This document shows positions 37,082 to 46,912 of a stretch of DNA of 59,760 nt, piece by piece. Position 1 is the first letter of the stretch. Each line of letters begins with the position of its first letter. Source of the DNA: Parvibaculaceae bacterium (GTDB taxonomy: Bacteria; Pseudomonadota; Alphaproteobacteria; Parvibaculales; Parvibaculaceae); assembly GCA_029209985.1 (NCBI GenBank), contig JARGNZ010000019.1, positions 1 through 59,760 on the forward strand, in the 5' to 3' direction. The notes beneath the pieces are model-generated. The model did not search any database. It was not told the DNA's origin and saw only the letters and a program-made list of their open reading frames with translations. Made by a program: the position numbers and the translations under genes.

Positions 37082-37182
37082 GAACCGTTAGGAGAAGCTT
37101 AACTCATTGAAAATATTGGAATATTCAAAACTTTTCGCGGATGCGGCATTTGGTCCGGCTATCGAGCTGATTCTAGTGACAA

Positions 37183-37211
37183 AAAAGGGGAACCATTTGG
37201 GTTCCCCTTTT
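37183..37211 (-). terminator. Terminator after smc
   Basis: AAAAGGGGAACC (37183-37194) pairs perfectly with GGTTCCCCTTTT (37200-37211); on the minus strand the hairpin is followed by six T, just downstream of smc. Confidence 0.88.
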
Positions 37212-37253
37212 GAAATTAGGTGCTGGATTCGAGTGAATTGGACCAATAAGGGC

Positions 37254-40200
37254 CTAACTCGCTTCCAAAAGCTCATCTGCAGCCGCCAAGTCGACTGAAA
37301 CAAGGGTAGAGACCCCACGTTCTTGCATCGTCACCCCGAACAACCGGTGCATACGGGCCATGGTGAGCGCGTGGTGAGTGATGATTAAGAAACGTGTTTC
37401 TGTAGTGCGCACCATTTCTTCCATCAAATCGCAGAAACGCTCGACGTTGGCATCATCAAGAGGCGCGTCGACCTCATCGAGGACGCAAATAGGGGAGGGG
37501 TTGGTCAAGAACACCGCAAAAATCAATGACATGGCTGTCAAAGCTTGTTCCCCACCCGAAAGCAGCGACATATTCTGCATGCGCTTGCCCGGCGGACGCG
37601 CCATGATCTCCAAACCAGCTTCCAGCGGATCATCTGATTCTGTCAAAGCCAAGTGCGCCGTGCCACCCCCAAACAAGTGGGTGAAAAGCCGGGTAAAGTT
37701 GGTGTTGACCGTTTCAAAGGCCTCCAACATCCGCTCGCGCCCTTCTTTGTTGAGGCTGGCAATGCCTTGGCGGAGTTTGGAAATAGCTTCTTCCAAGTCT
37801 TCGCGCTCGCGCACCATCGTGTCAAATTGCTCGGTAATCTCAGCGGCCTCTTCGTCGGCACGCAAATTAACGCCGCCCAAGTTCTCACGTTCGCGTTTAA
37901 GCCGGTCGAGTTTGGCTTCAATCTTCTCAAGTTCTGGAAGCTCTTCGCCTTCTTTCAGCTCAGCTTTGGCAAGGGCCTGCTCGGCAGCACAATCCAGAAT
38001 TTCGCGAATACGGGCTTCTGTGTCCGCTTTACGTTCTCGCGCCCCATCAACCAACCCGTCAATGCGGGCACGCTCTTCACGTGTTTCAGAAAGAGCGTGT
38101 TGGGTTTCGCGGAGAAGTTTGTCTGCTTCGGCCAATTTTTGTTCAGACGCCGCCAAAAGGTCAGCGGTTTCTGTGCGTTTGGCATCGGCTTCACTGATTT
38201 TCGTCAGCAGCGACCGACGGGAGGCCTCAACCCGACCAGGAATTTGTTTGACCTCAGCCAATTCCTCTGTCGCGCCGGTCTGGCGTTCTTTCAGGGTCGT
38301 AATTTGTTGATCCGCATTGCCAGAACGCTGCAACCACGCCTCGCGCTCTTGTGTAATGGCGTCAAGGCGGCGCGAACGGACTTGCGCATCACGGTTCAAA
38401 CCTTCCAAGGAAGCGCGTGCTTCCGTCAGGGCAATGCGAAGTTCACCAACTTGCGCCCGCACATCGCCCAGCCGCTCACGCAAGGCATCATCTGGTTGCA
38501 ACTCGCTCAACCCAGCATTGGCTTCGGCTAAGGTGATTTTTGCGTCTTCTAGTTCAGGCTGAAGGCGCTCTTCGGCTTCTGATAGGGCACCCAAGCGGGC
38601 GATCTGAGAAGAGGCCTGACGCTCAGCCAAAGCCAGAGCATTGCGAATACGCGATTCGTCCCCTTGCGTTGTGCGCAGAGCTTTGCGCGCGTCGCTTTCT
38701 TGCTGGGTACTCTCTTGCACGGCGATGCGGGCCGCTTCAAACAGGTCGCGTTTGGCGCGTGCTTGTGCGCGGGCTTCGCCAATTTCATCTTCCAAATCAG
38801 CCAAGCGATTGCGTTGCTCAAGCCGTTTTGCTGCCGCAGTGGGGGCCTCAGCCGCAGCCGTATAGCCATCCCAGCGCCATAGGTCACCATCTTGGGAAAC
38901 CAAACGCTGCCCGCCTTTAAGCGAGGCTTGCAGGGCTTTACCCTGTTCCTTCCCGACAACACCAATATGGGAAAGGCGGCGGGTGAGGGCAGGAGGGCCG
39001 TCAACAAATTTAGCCAGTGATACAACCCCGTCCGGCAAAGCAGCCGGTGCTTCAATAGCGGGAAGGGCGTCCCAGTGAACGGGAGCAGCGGTATCGGTGG
39101 GGACCGTTAAATCTTCACCAAGAGCCGCACCCAAAGCTGTTTCATAGCCCGGTTCAACCGTCACCGTGTCGATCATGGGAGGCCAAAGGCCACCGTCGTC
39201 TACGGCCAATAAGTTGGACAGTGCTTTGATTTCAGCCGAAAGGCGTTCGAGTTCTTTTTCCGCCACGGCCATCGGCTCGCGCGCTTCAGCTTCGGCCGCC
39301 CGCGCCGAGCGAATAACTTCCTCAGCTTTGACGGAAGCAGCTTCTGCGTTTTTAACAATCGCAATCGCTTCTTCCAGCTCATCAGAATGCTGGGCAATTT
39401 CTTGTTTCTTCGCTTCAACGGCCGCTAAGCCTGCTTTCTCGCGTGCAATCTCTTCAAGCTGGCGCATCAACTTCCCGATCCGTTGATCGGATTGACGGGC
39501 AGCTTGCTCTAAGCTTTGGCGTTGGGCGCCATGTTCTGCAGCTTCTTTAGACAGGGCATCAAGCTTGGCTTCTTCCTCACGAAGAGCCGTATCGCTGAGC
39601 TTAACTTTTTCGGCGGCCTTTTCGTGAGAATCACCTTGCGCATCGTCTTCGGCACGCAACGCTGTTTCTTCGGCTTCAAGGCGTTGCAAGGCGCCATCCG
39701 TATCAGCAACCAAGGCAATCTCACGTTCAAGGTCTTGGGCAACTTGGGCAATACGGGCCTCAAGCTGGGCGGCTTGCTGGCGCGCCCGTTGCTCTTCAGA
39801 GTCGAGATTTTCTTTTTCGATTGTGAGGCGATGTAATGCGGCTGCCGCTGCAGCTTCTGCATCACGCAGTTCAGGCAGCTTTTGCGAGGCCAAGGCCTGC
39901 GCCACAGAGGCAGCCGAAGAGGCTTCTGTAAATTCACGAACACGGGTGTCTGTGTCTTTCAACCGGGCTTCTTCGGTTTCCAGAATATTTTTGGCATGGC
40001 TCCAACGTAAATGCAGCACGATGGATTCAGCTTGGCGAATGTGCCCAGACAAATTGCGATAGCGTGTGGCTTGTCGCGCTTGTTTCTTCAAACTCGCGAG
40101 CTGGCCCTCATATTGCGCCATCACATCATCAAGTCGCGTCAAATTTGTTTCTGCAGCTTTTAGGCGCAGTTCTGCTTCATGGCGCCGTGTGTAAAGGCCT

Positions 40201-40712
40201 GTGATACCAGCCGCTTCTTCCAAAATACGCCGCCGATTGATTGGCTTGGAGGAAATGAGCTGACCAATTTTGCCTTGGCTCACCAGCGCAGGCGAGTGGG
40301 ACCCGGTGGACGCATCTGCAAACAAAAGCTGCACATCACGTGCGCGGGCATCCTTTGCATTGATTTTATAGTTTGAGCCTTTGTCTTTCTCAATCCGACG
40401 GATCACTTCAATGCTGTCGTCGCCATTATAGGTGGCAGGACCCGAGCGATCTGAGTTGTCCATGGTCAAGGTGACTTCGGCATGGTTGCGTGCAGGACGG
40501 TTATTGGTCCCGGCAAAAATCACGTCTTCCATGCCAGTAGCCCGCATGTTCTTGAAGGAATTTTCCCCCATAACCCAGCGCAACGCTTCCAGTAAATTAG
40601 ATTTTCCGCACCCATTTGGCCCGACAATACCCGTAAGGCCCGGCTCAATATGGAGTTCGGTTGGCTCAACAAAGGACTTAAAGCCCGAAAGACGGAGACG
40701 AGAAAACTTCAC
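37254..40712 (-). CDS. smc: Chromosome segregation protein SMC
   Basis: A 1152-residue SMC starting with GTG (MKFSRLRLSGFKSF). Walker A is GPNGCGKSN at residues 31-39; two long coiled coils surround a hinge at about 500-640 (DGGLWPPMIDTVTVEPGYET); the C-terminal head has the ABC signature LLSGGEQALTAMSL (about 1049) and Walker B PICVLDEVDAPLDDANVERF (about 1077). It compacts and helps separate newly replicated chromosomes with ScpA/ScpB. It lies 113 bases after the dsbA-like gene, with a strong stem-loop between them. Confidence 0.97.
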   Translation of the reverse strand: MKFSRLRLSGFKSFVEPTELHIEPGLTGIVGPNGCGKSNLLEALRWVMGENSFKNMRATGMEDVIFAGTNNRPARNHAEVTLTMDNSDRSGPATYNGDDSIEVIRRIEKDKGSNYKINAKDARARDVQLLFADASTGSHSPALVSQGKIGQLISSKPINRRRILEEAAGITGLYTRRHEAELRLKAAETNLTRLDDVMAQYEGQLASLKKQARQATRYRNLSGHIRQAESIVLHLRWSHAKNILETEEARLKDTDTRVREFTEASSAASVAQALASQKLPELRDAEAAAAAALHRLTIEKENLDSEEQRARQQAAQLEARIAQVAQDLEREIALVADTDGALQRLEAEETALRAEDDAQGDSHEKAAEKVKLSDTALREEEAKLDALSKEAAEHGAQRQSLEQAARQSDQRIGKLMRQLEEIAREKAGLAAVEAKKQEIAQHSDELEEAIAIVKNAEAASVKAEEVIRSARAAEAEAREPMAVAEKELERLSAEIKALSNLLAVDDGGLWPPMIDTVTVEPGYETALGAALGEDLTVPTDTAAPVHWDALPAIEAPAALPDGVVSLAKFVDGPPALTRRLSHIGVVGKEQGKALQASLKGGQRLVSQDGDLWRWDGYTAAAEAPTAAAKRLEQRNRLADLEDEIGEARAQARAKRDLFEAARIAVQESTQQESDARKALRTTQGDESRIRNALALAERQASSQIARLGALSEAEERLQPELEDAKITLAEANAGLSELQPDDALRERLGDVRAQVGELRIALTEARASLEGLNRDAQVRSRRLDAITQEREAWLQRSGNADQQITTLKERQTGATEELAEVKQIPGRVEASRRSLLTKISEADAKRTETADLLAASEQKLAEADKLLRETQHALSETREERARIDGLVDGARERKADTEARIREILDCAAEQALAKAELKEGEELPELEKIEAKLDRLKRERENLGGVNLRADEEAAEITEQFDTMVREREDLEEAISKLRQGIASLNKEGRERMLEAFETVNTNFTRLFTHLFGGGTAHLALTESDDPLEAGLEIMARPPGKRMQNMSLLSGGEQALTAMSLIFAVFLTNPSPICVLDEVDAPLDDANVERFCDLMEEMVRTTETRFLIITHHALTMARMHRLFGVTMQERGVSTLVSVDLAAADELLEAS

Positions 40713-40781
40713 TTTGGCTGCCTATAAATCAGGTGAACGATAGAAAAGACGGGGCGTTGGGTCACAAGCGCCCGGTGGAAG

Positions 40782-40816
40782 CTCTTCTGCAATTCCATGG
40801 CGAAATTGCAGAAGAG
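40782..40816 (-). other. Perfect 13-bp stem-loop between dsbA-like gene and smc
   Basis: CTCTTCTGCAATT (40782-40794) pairs perfectly with AATTGCAGAAGAG (40804-40816) around a nine-base loop. It sits between the dsbA-like gene and smc on their transcript, without a following T-tract; it may be a processing or partial-termination site. Confidence 0.5.
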
Positions 40817-40825
40817 AGCAATGGA

Positions 40826-41512
40826 TCACGATTCGGGTAAGTGCTTCAGCAGAATTTTTTCAAAAACCGCAAAGTCAGGTTGCCCAGCGTCATTGACGGG
40901 AACCCCTGAAAACATCTCGCCATTGATGAAGAGGGTAGGGGTGGAATTGACGCCCACTTCCTCAGCACCTTGTTTGAACACAGCCTGCAAATCAGCAAGG
41001 ATGTCGGCCCGCTGCAAGCAAGCATTAAAGCTTTCTTGCGTAAAGCCACCTTGTTTGGCAACACCGGCCAAGGCGCTCATCGTATCTTCGCCACGGATCC
41101 ACAGGTTTTGCGTATCAAACAAAGCGTCGATGAATTTGTAATAGCGATCATCGCCTGCACAGCGCGAAAGCATGAAAGCAGCGGTTGCCGCGCCATCAAA
41201 GGAGAAGGGACGCAAGATGAAGCGTACCTTACCGGTGTCAATGTATTTGCTCTTCAACTCTGGGTAAATTTCACGGTGAAAAGTGCCGCAATGAGAGCAG
41301 GTGAGGGATGCGTATTCATAAATTGTGACCGGCGCATTGGGATCACCTAGGGCGATGTCACCCATGGGGCCTTGCACCGCAAGCTTTTCTTCAATGGAGC
41401 TAAGTTCACGGCCTGAGGGGTCAGATTGTTTAGAGCCGTTCATAAAGGTGAACCCTAAATACCCAAGCCCAACGACAACTACAAGTCCAGCTATAGCCAG
41501 AATCGATCGCAT
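40826..41512 (-). CDS. DsbA-family disulfide oxidoreductase
   Basis: A 228-residue exported thioredoxin-fold protein with an N-terminal membrane segment (SILAIAGLVVVVGLGYLGFT). The CxxC site is in TCSHCGTFHREIYPEL, and the cis-Pro loop is in GVNSTPTLFINGEMFSG, matching the thioredoxin_4 / DsbA-DsbG-like group. The stretch between holds the helical insertion with two more Cys. It acts in the periplasm, probably as an oxidant or isomerase. The ATG at 41512 has GGAA upstream. The position upstream of smc is familiar in alphaproteobacteria. Confidence 0.92.
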   Translation of the reverse strand: MRSILAIAGLVVVVGLGYLGFTFMNGSKQSDPSGRELSSIEEKLAVQGPMGDIALGDPNAPVTIYEYASLTCSHCGTFHREIYPELKSKYIDTGKVRFILRPFSFDGAATAAFMLSRCAGDDRYYKFIDALFDTQNLWIRGEDTMSALAGVAKQGGFTQESFNACLQRADILADLQAVFKQGAEEVGVNSTPTLFINGEMFSGVPVNDAGQPDFAVFEKILLKHLPES

Positions 41513-41553
41513 ATTTTGTTCCAATTTTTTGCATTCCTACTAGATGTTGATAA

Positions 41554-41582
41554 ATATTACGCAGAGGCATCGCCCGCTGCAA
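41554..41582 (-). promoter_or_regulatory. Promoter of the dsbA-like gene and smc
   Basis: On the minus strand TTGCAG (41577-41582) is 17 bases from TAATAT (41554-41559), about 35 bases before the likely start codon. Confidence 0.55.
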
Positions 41583-41638
41583 CAGAACCTTTCACTTGCA
41601 TCCCATCAAGAATCGCGGCATGGGCCACGCTCCAAGCG

Positions 41639-42232
41639 CTAAACCCCAGATTTCGGGCTTTTAGGAGAGGCGGGGCGGTTCGACGCAAGAACTTTTCGTC
41701 CTAGTTTCTCCAAAGATGCCTTGAGGCTTGTATCGCCAATGTTTGACAATTCTTGGGCAAGGGCTGTTTCTTCTTCAACCGCTAAAGTCCTGAAAGTGCG
41801 CGCGCGGCTTTTGGGGGCAAGGGGCAGAGGGCCTTGGATCAATTTGAGGCGCGTGATTGCCTGATAGCCATAATATCCATTGATCCGGTCCAATATTTGA
41901 GGGCCCATATGCTGAAACTCCAGCGCCGCAGGTCCTTCCACGCGAATAAGAAGAGTGCCGCCTTCAGGGCGCGCACGGCGATTCGCCGCGCTCTTTTCAC
42001 GGCGACGCGGAAATGTCAGCTTTTCAGGCAAACTAAAAGCGGACAGTCGGCCCACAATTTCCTCCCAATGGCGCAAAATATGAGCGTCAGCAAAGCCCTG
42101 CGCCTTGTAAATCGGCACAGCCGCCTTCGCAATCCGCGCGCTCAAAGGAGGCGGGATTTTTTGTTTGCGCCGAGGTTTTGTCGGCGGAAACTGAATTTGT
42201 GGCGGATTAAAAGGGGTTCTGGCCATAGCCAT
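41639..42232 (-). CDS. dciA: DciA family (DUF721) replicative helicase loader
   Basis: A 197-residue basic protein. The DUF721 core (about 60-150) is visible in HILRHWEEIVGRLSAFSLPE and GTLLIRVEGPAALEFQHMGP then ILDRINGYYGYQAITRLKLI; N-terminal and C-terminal tails are Pro/Lys-rich. DciA is known to load the replicative helicase DnaB in bacteria without DnaC. The start is one of two close ATGs (42232 or 42226). It is divergent from mutY with a 40-base gap, a conserved alphaproteobacterial arrangement. Confidence 0.85.
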   Translation of the reverse strand: MAMARTPFNPPQIQFPPTKPRRKQKIPPPLSARIAKAAVPIYKAQGFADAHILRHWEEIVGRLSAFSLPEKLTFPRRREKSAANRRARPEGGTLLIRVEGPAALEFQHMGPQILDRINGYYGYQAITRLKLIQGPLPLAPKSRARTFRTLAVEEETALAQELSNIGDTSLKASLEKLGRKVLASNRPASPKSPKSGV

Positions 42233-42272
42233 GCTATTCTGCCCCAAAATTAAAATAGATTCGACTGTTCTC

Positions 42273-43361
42273 ATGCTCACCGACAAAAAAACTGCATCCA
42301 AACCCCACGCCTATAAAGAAGCAAAAGCGCTGCTTGATTGGTACGACCGTCATGCACGCCAATTGCCGTGGCGGGCACCGCCCCATTCCGGGCGGCCAAC
42401 CCCTGCATATCGGGTGTGGCTGTCTGAAATCATGTTGCAGCAAACCACGGTGGCGACTGTCGGGCCGTATTTCGAGAAGTTTTTGTCCCTGTGGCCAACG
42501 GTTGAAGACCTTGCGGCGGCGAGCCAAGACCAAGTGCTCCATGCATGGGCTGGTTTGGGATATTATTCACGCGCCCGCAATTTGCATAAATGCGCTCAAG
42601 TTGTTGTCGCGGAACATCAGGGTATTTTTCCAGCTACAGAAGATGCGCTGCTCACGCTGCCCGGCATTGGGCCATATACTGCGGCGGCCATTACATCCAT
42701 TGCCTTCGATCGGAAAGCAACGGTGATGGACGGCAATGTGGAGCGGGTGATCGCGCGCTACTTTGCCATTAAAACACCTCTGCCCGCCGCAAAAAAGGAA
42801 TTGAAACAATTAGCTGGTGAGCTGACGCCCAACAAACGGCCCGGTGATTATGCGCAAGCGGTCATGGACCTGGGGGCAACCACATGCACCCCGCGTAATC
42901 CAAGTTGCTCACGCTGCCCACTCGCAAAAAACTGCATGGCTTTGGATCAGGACATTGTGGAGGCCTTGCCCGTGCGGCTGCCCAAAAAGCAAAAGCCCAC
43001 ACGCAGAGGCACCGCCTTTTGGTTGACGCGCAAAGATGGGGCGATCTGGCTACGCAAAAGGCCGGAGAAAGGGTTGCTGGCCTCAATGATGGAAATCCCC
43101 TCGACCGAGTGGCATGAGGAGGCCGTCTTAGGGGAAACCGAAATGCCTACCCGCGCCAAATGGCACCGCGCACCCGGCATCGTCCGCCATACATTTACTC
43201 ATTTTCATTTGGAGTTAGCGGTCGTGAGCGCCAAAGTGGCGACGACCCCTTCATTAGAGGGCATTTGGGTGCAGCCAGAGGCATTGGATGCATATGCGTT
43301 GCCGACGGTTATGAAAAAAATCATTGCACATGCTCTTGAGGGCGGAACGCCAAGCAAGTAG
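42273..43361 (+). CDS. mutY: A/G-specific adenine DNA glycosylase
   Basis: A 362-residue MutY. The catalytic Glu is in SEIMLQQTTVATV, the helix-hairpin-helix in LLTLPGIGPYTAAAITSIAF and the catalytic Asp in MDGNVERVIARYF. The [4Fe-4S] cluster Cys follow the pattern C-x6-C-x2-C-x5-C (CTPRNPSCSRCPLAKNC), and the C-terminal NUDIX-like domain includes PGIVRHTFTHFHLELAVVSA. It removes adenine mispaired with 8-oxoguanine. The ATG at 42273 gives a standard N-terminus; its ribosome binding site is poor, and an upstream ATG at 42231 is an alternative. Confidence 0.95.
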   Translation: MLTDKKTASKPHAYKEAKALLDWYDRHARQLPWRAPPHSGRPTPAYRVWLSEIMLQQTTVATVGPYFEKFLSLWPTVEDLAAASQDQVLHAWAGLGYYSRARNLHKCAQVVVAEHQGIFPATEDALLTLPGIGPYTAAAITSIAFDRKATVMDGNVERVIARYFAIKTPLPAAKKELKQLAGELTPNKRPGDYAQAVMDLGATTCTPRNPSCSRCPLAKNCMALDQDIVEALPVRLPKKQKPTRRGTAFWLTRKDGAIWLRKRPEKGLLASMMEIPSTEWHEEAVLGETEMPTRAKWHRAPGIVRHTFTHFHLELAVVSAKVATTPSLEGIWVQPEALDAYALPTVMKKIIAHALEGGTPSK

Positions 43362-43372
43362 CGGGAAACGAA

Positions 43373-43400
43373 AACGGGCCACTCATTAAAGTGACCCGTT
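43373..43400 (-). terminator. Terminator after ccrM
   Basis: AACGGGCCACT (43373-43383) pairs with AGTGACCCGTT (43390-43400) with one mismatch and a CATTAA loop; on the minus strand it is followed by CGTTTTCGTTT. It lies between convergent mutY and ccrM. Confidence 0.7.
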
Positions 43401-43413
43401 AAATTCATGACAG

Positions 43414-44544
<1,131 letters not shown>

Positions 44545-44570
44545 CTAAGTCTCGGTGAGGCCCGGATAAT

Positions 44571-44667
44571 GAGTCAACTAGGGTTAACGATCAATTAAAT
44601 TCTTATGAATCAAAGGCTTAGAGATCGACTTTCATCCACAAGCTACTAAATAGAGTCACTTTGACTC
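44571..44667 (-). promoter_or_regulatory. ccrM control region with CtrA-type site and GANTC cluster
   Basis: TTAA-CGATCAA-TTAA at 44584-44598 matches the CtrA consensus TTAA-N7-TTAA exactly. Four GANTC sites lie around it: GAGTC (44571), GAATC (44607), GAGTC (44653) and GACTC (44663). In Caulobacter, ccrM is activated by CtrA and repressed when its promoter is methylated, so the same logic is inferred here. Confidence 0.7.
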
Positions 44668-45297
44668 CGGCGGACTCAACATGTTGCGTATGGGGGCATA
44701 ACTTTTTCTGTGCTCAGGGGTCACCCCAAGGCGTAAAAGTGCCTCTTTGTGTGATTTGGTTGGGTATCCTTTGTTCTGTTTCCACCCATATCCCGGATAT
44801 GTCTCATCCAATTCAACCAATAATCTGTCACGCGTGACCTTGGCCACAATGGAGGCGGCGGCAATCGATAAGGAGCGTCCATCTCCTTTAATGATGGCTT
44901 GAGCCGAAATGTCCGTCGGGGGCGTAAATTTTCCATCCACTAAAATATGATCTGGCTTCTGGGGAAGGGCGGCAGCGGCGCGGGTCATGGCATCAAGGGT
45001 GGCGTGGTGAATATTGAGGCGGTCAATCAGGGCTGGCGAAGAGGAGGCAATCCCCACATCACAAGATTGCATAATCAAATCGAAAAGCGTTTCGCGTTTG
45101 GCCTCAGAAAGTTTCTTTGAATCATTCAGCCCCTCTGGAATAGCCTCGGGGCGCAACCGAACCGCAGCCGCCACAACAGGTCCAACCAGCGGGCCGCGCC
45201 CAGCTTCATCCACTCCCGCGACATAGGCCGACGGCGCTCCCGCTTCGGTTTCAAAGGAATAGTCAGGCACATGCTGCTTGTTTGTAGGCTCTGTCAT
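44656..45297 (-). CDS. rnhB: Ribonuclease HII
   Basis: A 213-residue RNase HII. The catalytic acids are in AYVAGVDEAGRGPLVGPVVA, with the conserved GLNDSKKLSEAKRETLFD, HILVDGK and the Ser-rich IAAASIVAKVTRDRLLVELD; the end GYPTKSHKEALLRLG THR-like block reads LGVTPEHRKSYAPIR. It removes ribonucleotides from DNA. The ATG at 45297 (MTEPTNKQHV) is chosen; a longer frame would run into the radical SAM gene. It is followed by the ccrM control region. Confidence 0.94.
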   Translation of the reverse strand: MTEPTNKQHVPDYSFETEAGAPSAYVAGVDEAGRGPLVGPVVAAAVRLRPEAIPEGLNDSKKLSEAKRETLFDLIMQSCDVGIASSSPALIDRLNIHHATLDAMTRAAAALPQKPDHILVDGKFTPPTDISAQAIIKGDGRSLSIAAASIVAKVTRDRLLVELDETYPGYGWKQNKGYPTKSHKEALLRLGVTPEHRKSYAPIRNMLSPPESK

Positions 45298-45365
45298 GGA
45301 CGTAGTGTCGCCGGATTCTAATATCTCGAAAAGCCCAAAGTGAGAGAGCCGGATCCGTAAGGCGG

Positions 45366-46619
45366 CTAAAAAAGATCCATCTGATTTGAAGGGGCTGTCG
45401 TTGTTTGTTTTGCAGGCCGTTTGGGGGGAGTAAAGAGATCGTATTCTAAATGTAAATTGTGTCGGCCCATCCCATGTCGCTGGCACGCCACATCAAAGCG
45501 TCGCTTGAGCAACCAGGCATAAGGCCCTTCTCCCCGCATACGCTGCCCCCATTGGGCGTCATAGTCTTTGCCGTTGCGGGTGGAACGTATCAACTTCAAC
45601 ACGCGTTCGGCCCGGTCGGGCACGTTTTCATGCAGCCATTCTTTGAACAGGTCCTTAATTTCACGGGGCATTCGCAGCAACACATAGCCGGCTTGTTTAA
45701 CCCCGACATAATGAGCGCCCATCACAATTTTTTCCAACTCATGGTCCGTCAAACCGGGAATAACCGGGGCGACCATAAGCGCGGTCGGAATGCCAGCTTC
45801 AGAAAGAAGCCGCAGGGCATCCATGCGTTTGGCCGGTTGGGAAGCTCGGGGCTCAAGAGCACGCGCGAGCTTCCCGTCCAACGTCGTGACGGAGAGGGCG
45901 ACCTTCAGAAGGCCGCGTTCCGCCATCGGCGTAAGCAAGTCTAAATCTCGAGTAACCAAAGCCGATTTTGTCACAATGGTGACCGGGTGATTGTGTTTGC
46001 TCAAAACCTCCAGCACCGAGCGCATAATTCGGTAGCGCCGTTCAATCGGCTGGTAAGGGTCTGTATTGGTCCCAATAGCAATCGGCTTGACCCGATAGGT
46101 AGGGTGCGACAATTCTTTTTCAAGCAGGGCCGCCGCATTTGGTTTCGCAAAAAGCTTACTTTCAAAGTCCAACCCCGGAGACAACCCCATATAGGCATGG
46201 GTCGGACGGGCAAAGCAGTAAGTGCAGCCGTGTTCACATCCACGGTAGGGGTTGATTGAGCGATCAAACGGAAGATCGGGCGACTGATTTTTTGTGATGA
46301 TTTTACGCGCCTGCTCCACAGTCACCTGCGTCGGCAGACGCGGAGCCTCTTCAATGGTGCCCCATCCATCATCCACCACTTCTCTGGCTTGTGTCTCGAA
46401 ACGTCCACTGACATTTGAGAGAGCGCCCCGGCCTCGACGGCGGTCAGGATGGACCCAATTTCGGACCTGATGCGAGGGGGATGCAGGGTCCGAGGCGGCG
46501 GTATCCATCTTGGCAGGGTCTGAAGCTGAGACGTGACCCTGATAGGAACGATGCTGTCTATCCACAACGGGGGTAGTGGTTGGTCGGCCGGGGCGTGTGT
46601 CGTGCGGTGTTGTTCCCAT
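45366..46619 (-). CDS. Radical SAM protein, PA0069 family
   Basis: A 417-residue radical SAM protein. The cluster motif CxxxCxxC is in NPYRGCEHGCTYCFARPTHA (about residue 130), and the AdoMet region includes KPIAIGTNTDPYQPIERRYR and MVAPVIPGLTDHELEKI. The first about 110 residues are low-complexity and charged, and the C-terminus is helical and basic. This matches the PA0069 / Rv2578c group, distantly related to spore photoproduct lyase, of unknown function. A ribosome binding site is not clear at the ATG (46619). It is divergent from the transferase cassette. Confidence 0.88.
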   Translation of the reverse strand: MGTTPHDTRPGRPTTTPVVDRQHRSYQGHVSASDPAKMDTAASDPASPSHQVRNWVHPDRRRGRGALSNVSGRFETQAREVVDDGWGTIEEAPRLPTQVTVEQARKIITKNQSPDLPFDRSINPYRGCEHGCTYCFARPTHAYMGLSPGLDFESKLFAKPNAAALLEKELSHPTYRVKPIAIGTNTDPYQPIERRYRIMRSVLEVLSKHNHPVTIVTKSALVTRDLDLLTPMAERGLLKVALSVTTLDGKLARALEPRASQPAKRMDALRLLSEAGIPTALMVAPVIPGLTDHELEKIVMGAHYVGVKQAGYVLLRMPREIKDLFKEWLHENVPDRAERVLKLIRSTRNGKDYDAQWGQRMRGEGPYAWLLKRRFDVACQRHGMGRHNLHLEYDLFTPPKRPAKQTTTAPSNQMDLF

Positions 46620-46912
46620 ACAGATTTGTAACAAGTAAATGAGAACATAACAAGAACAAAAAGTGGGAAGCGGAACATTTTGTCTGAGCACACAAAACGC
46701 CCAGAGTTCTGCGCGAAGACGCGTTTACGAGTATTCAATTGAAACCGCATAGAAACGTATCTGTAAAAATTTCCCGTAACCTTGCGCAAAAAAACCACGG
46801 TCGCTAGAATCATCTACTACATTGCATACGCGCATCGCTGGTGCCGTGAGTGTGACGTTTCTATTCGCTGCCTTTTGCTGACCTTCATTGCCGTTTTAAG
46901 AGTATCCGACCC

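Noticed and set aside
37378-38531. Long open frames on the plus strand inside smc (about 290-310 codons)
   Set aside because: They lie antisense to a fully recognisable SMC, are Ser/Arg/Phe-rich, contain no family motif and have no ribosome binding site.
46322-46813. 163-codon minus-strand frame at the start of the radical SAM gene
   Set aside because: It is an alternative frame over the low-complexity N-terminus of the radical SAM protein and its upstream region, without any motif.
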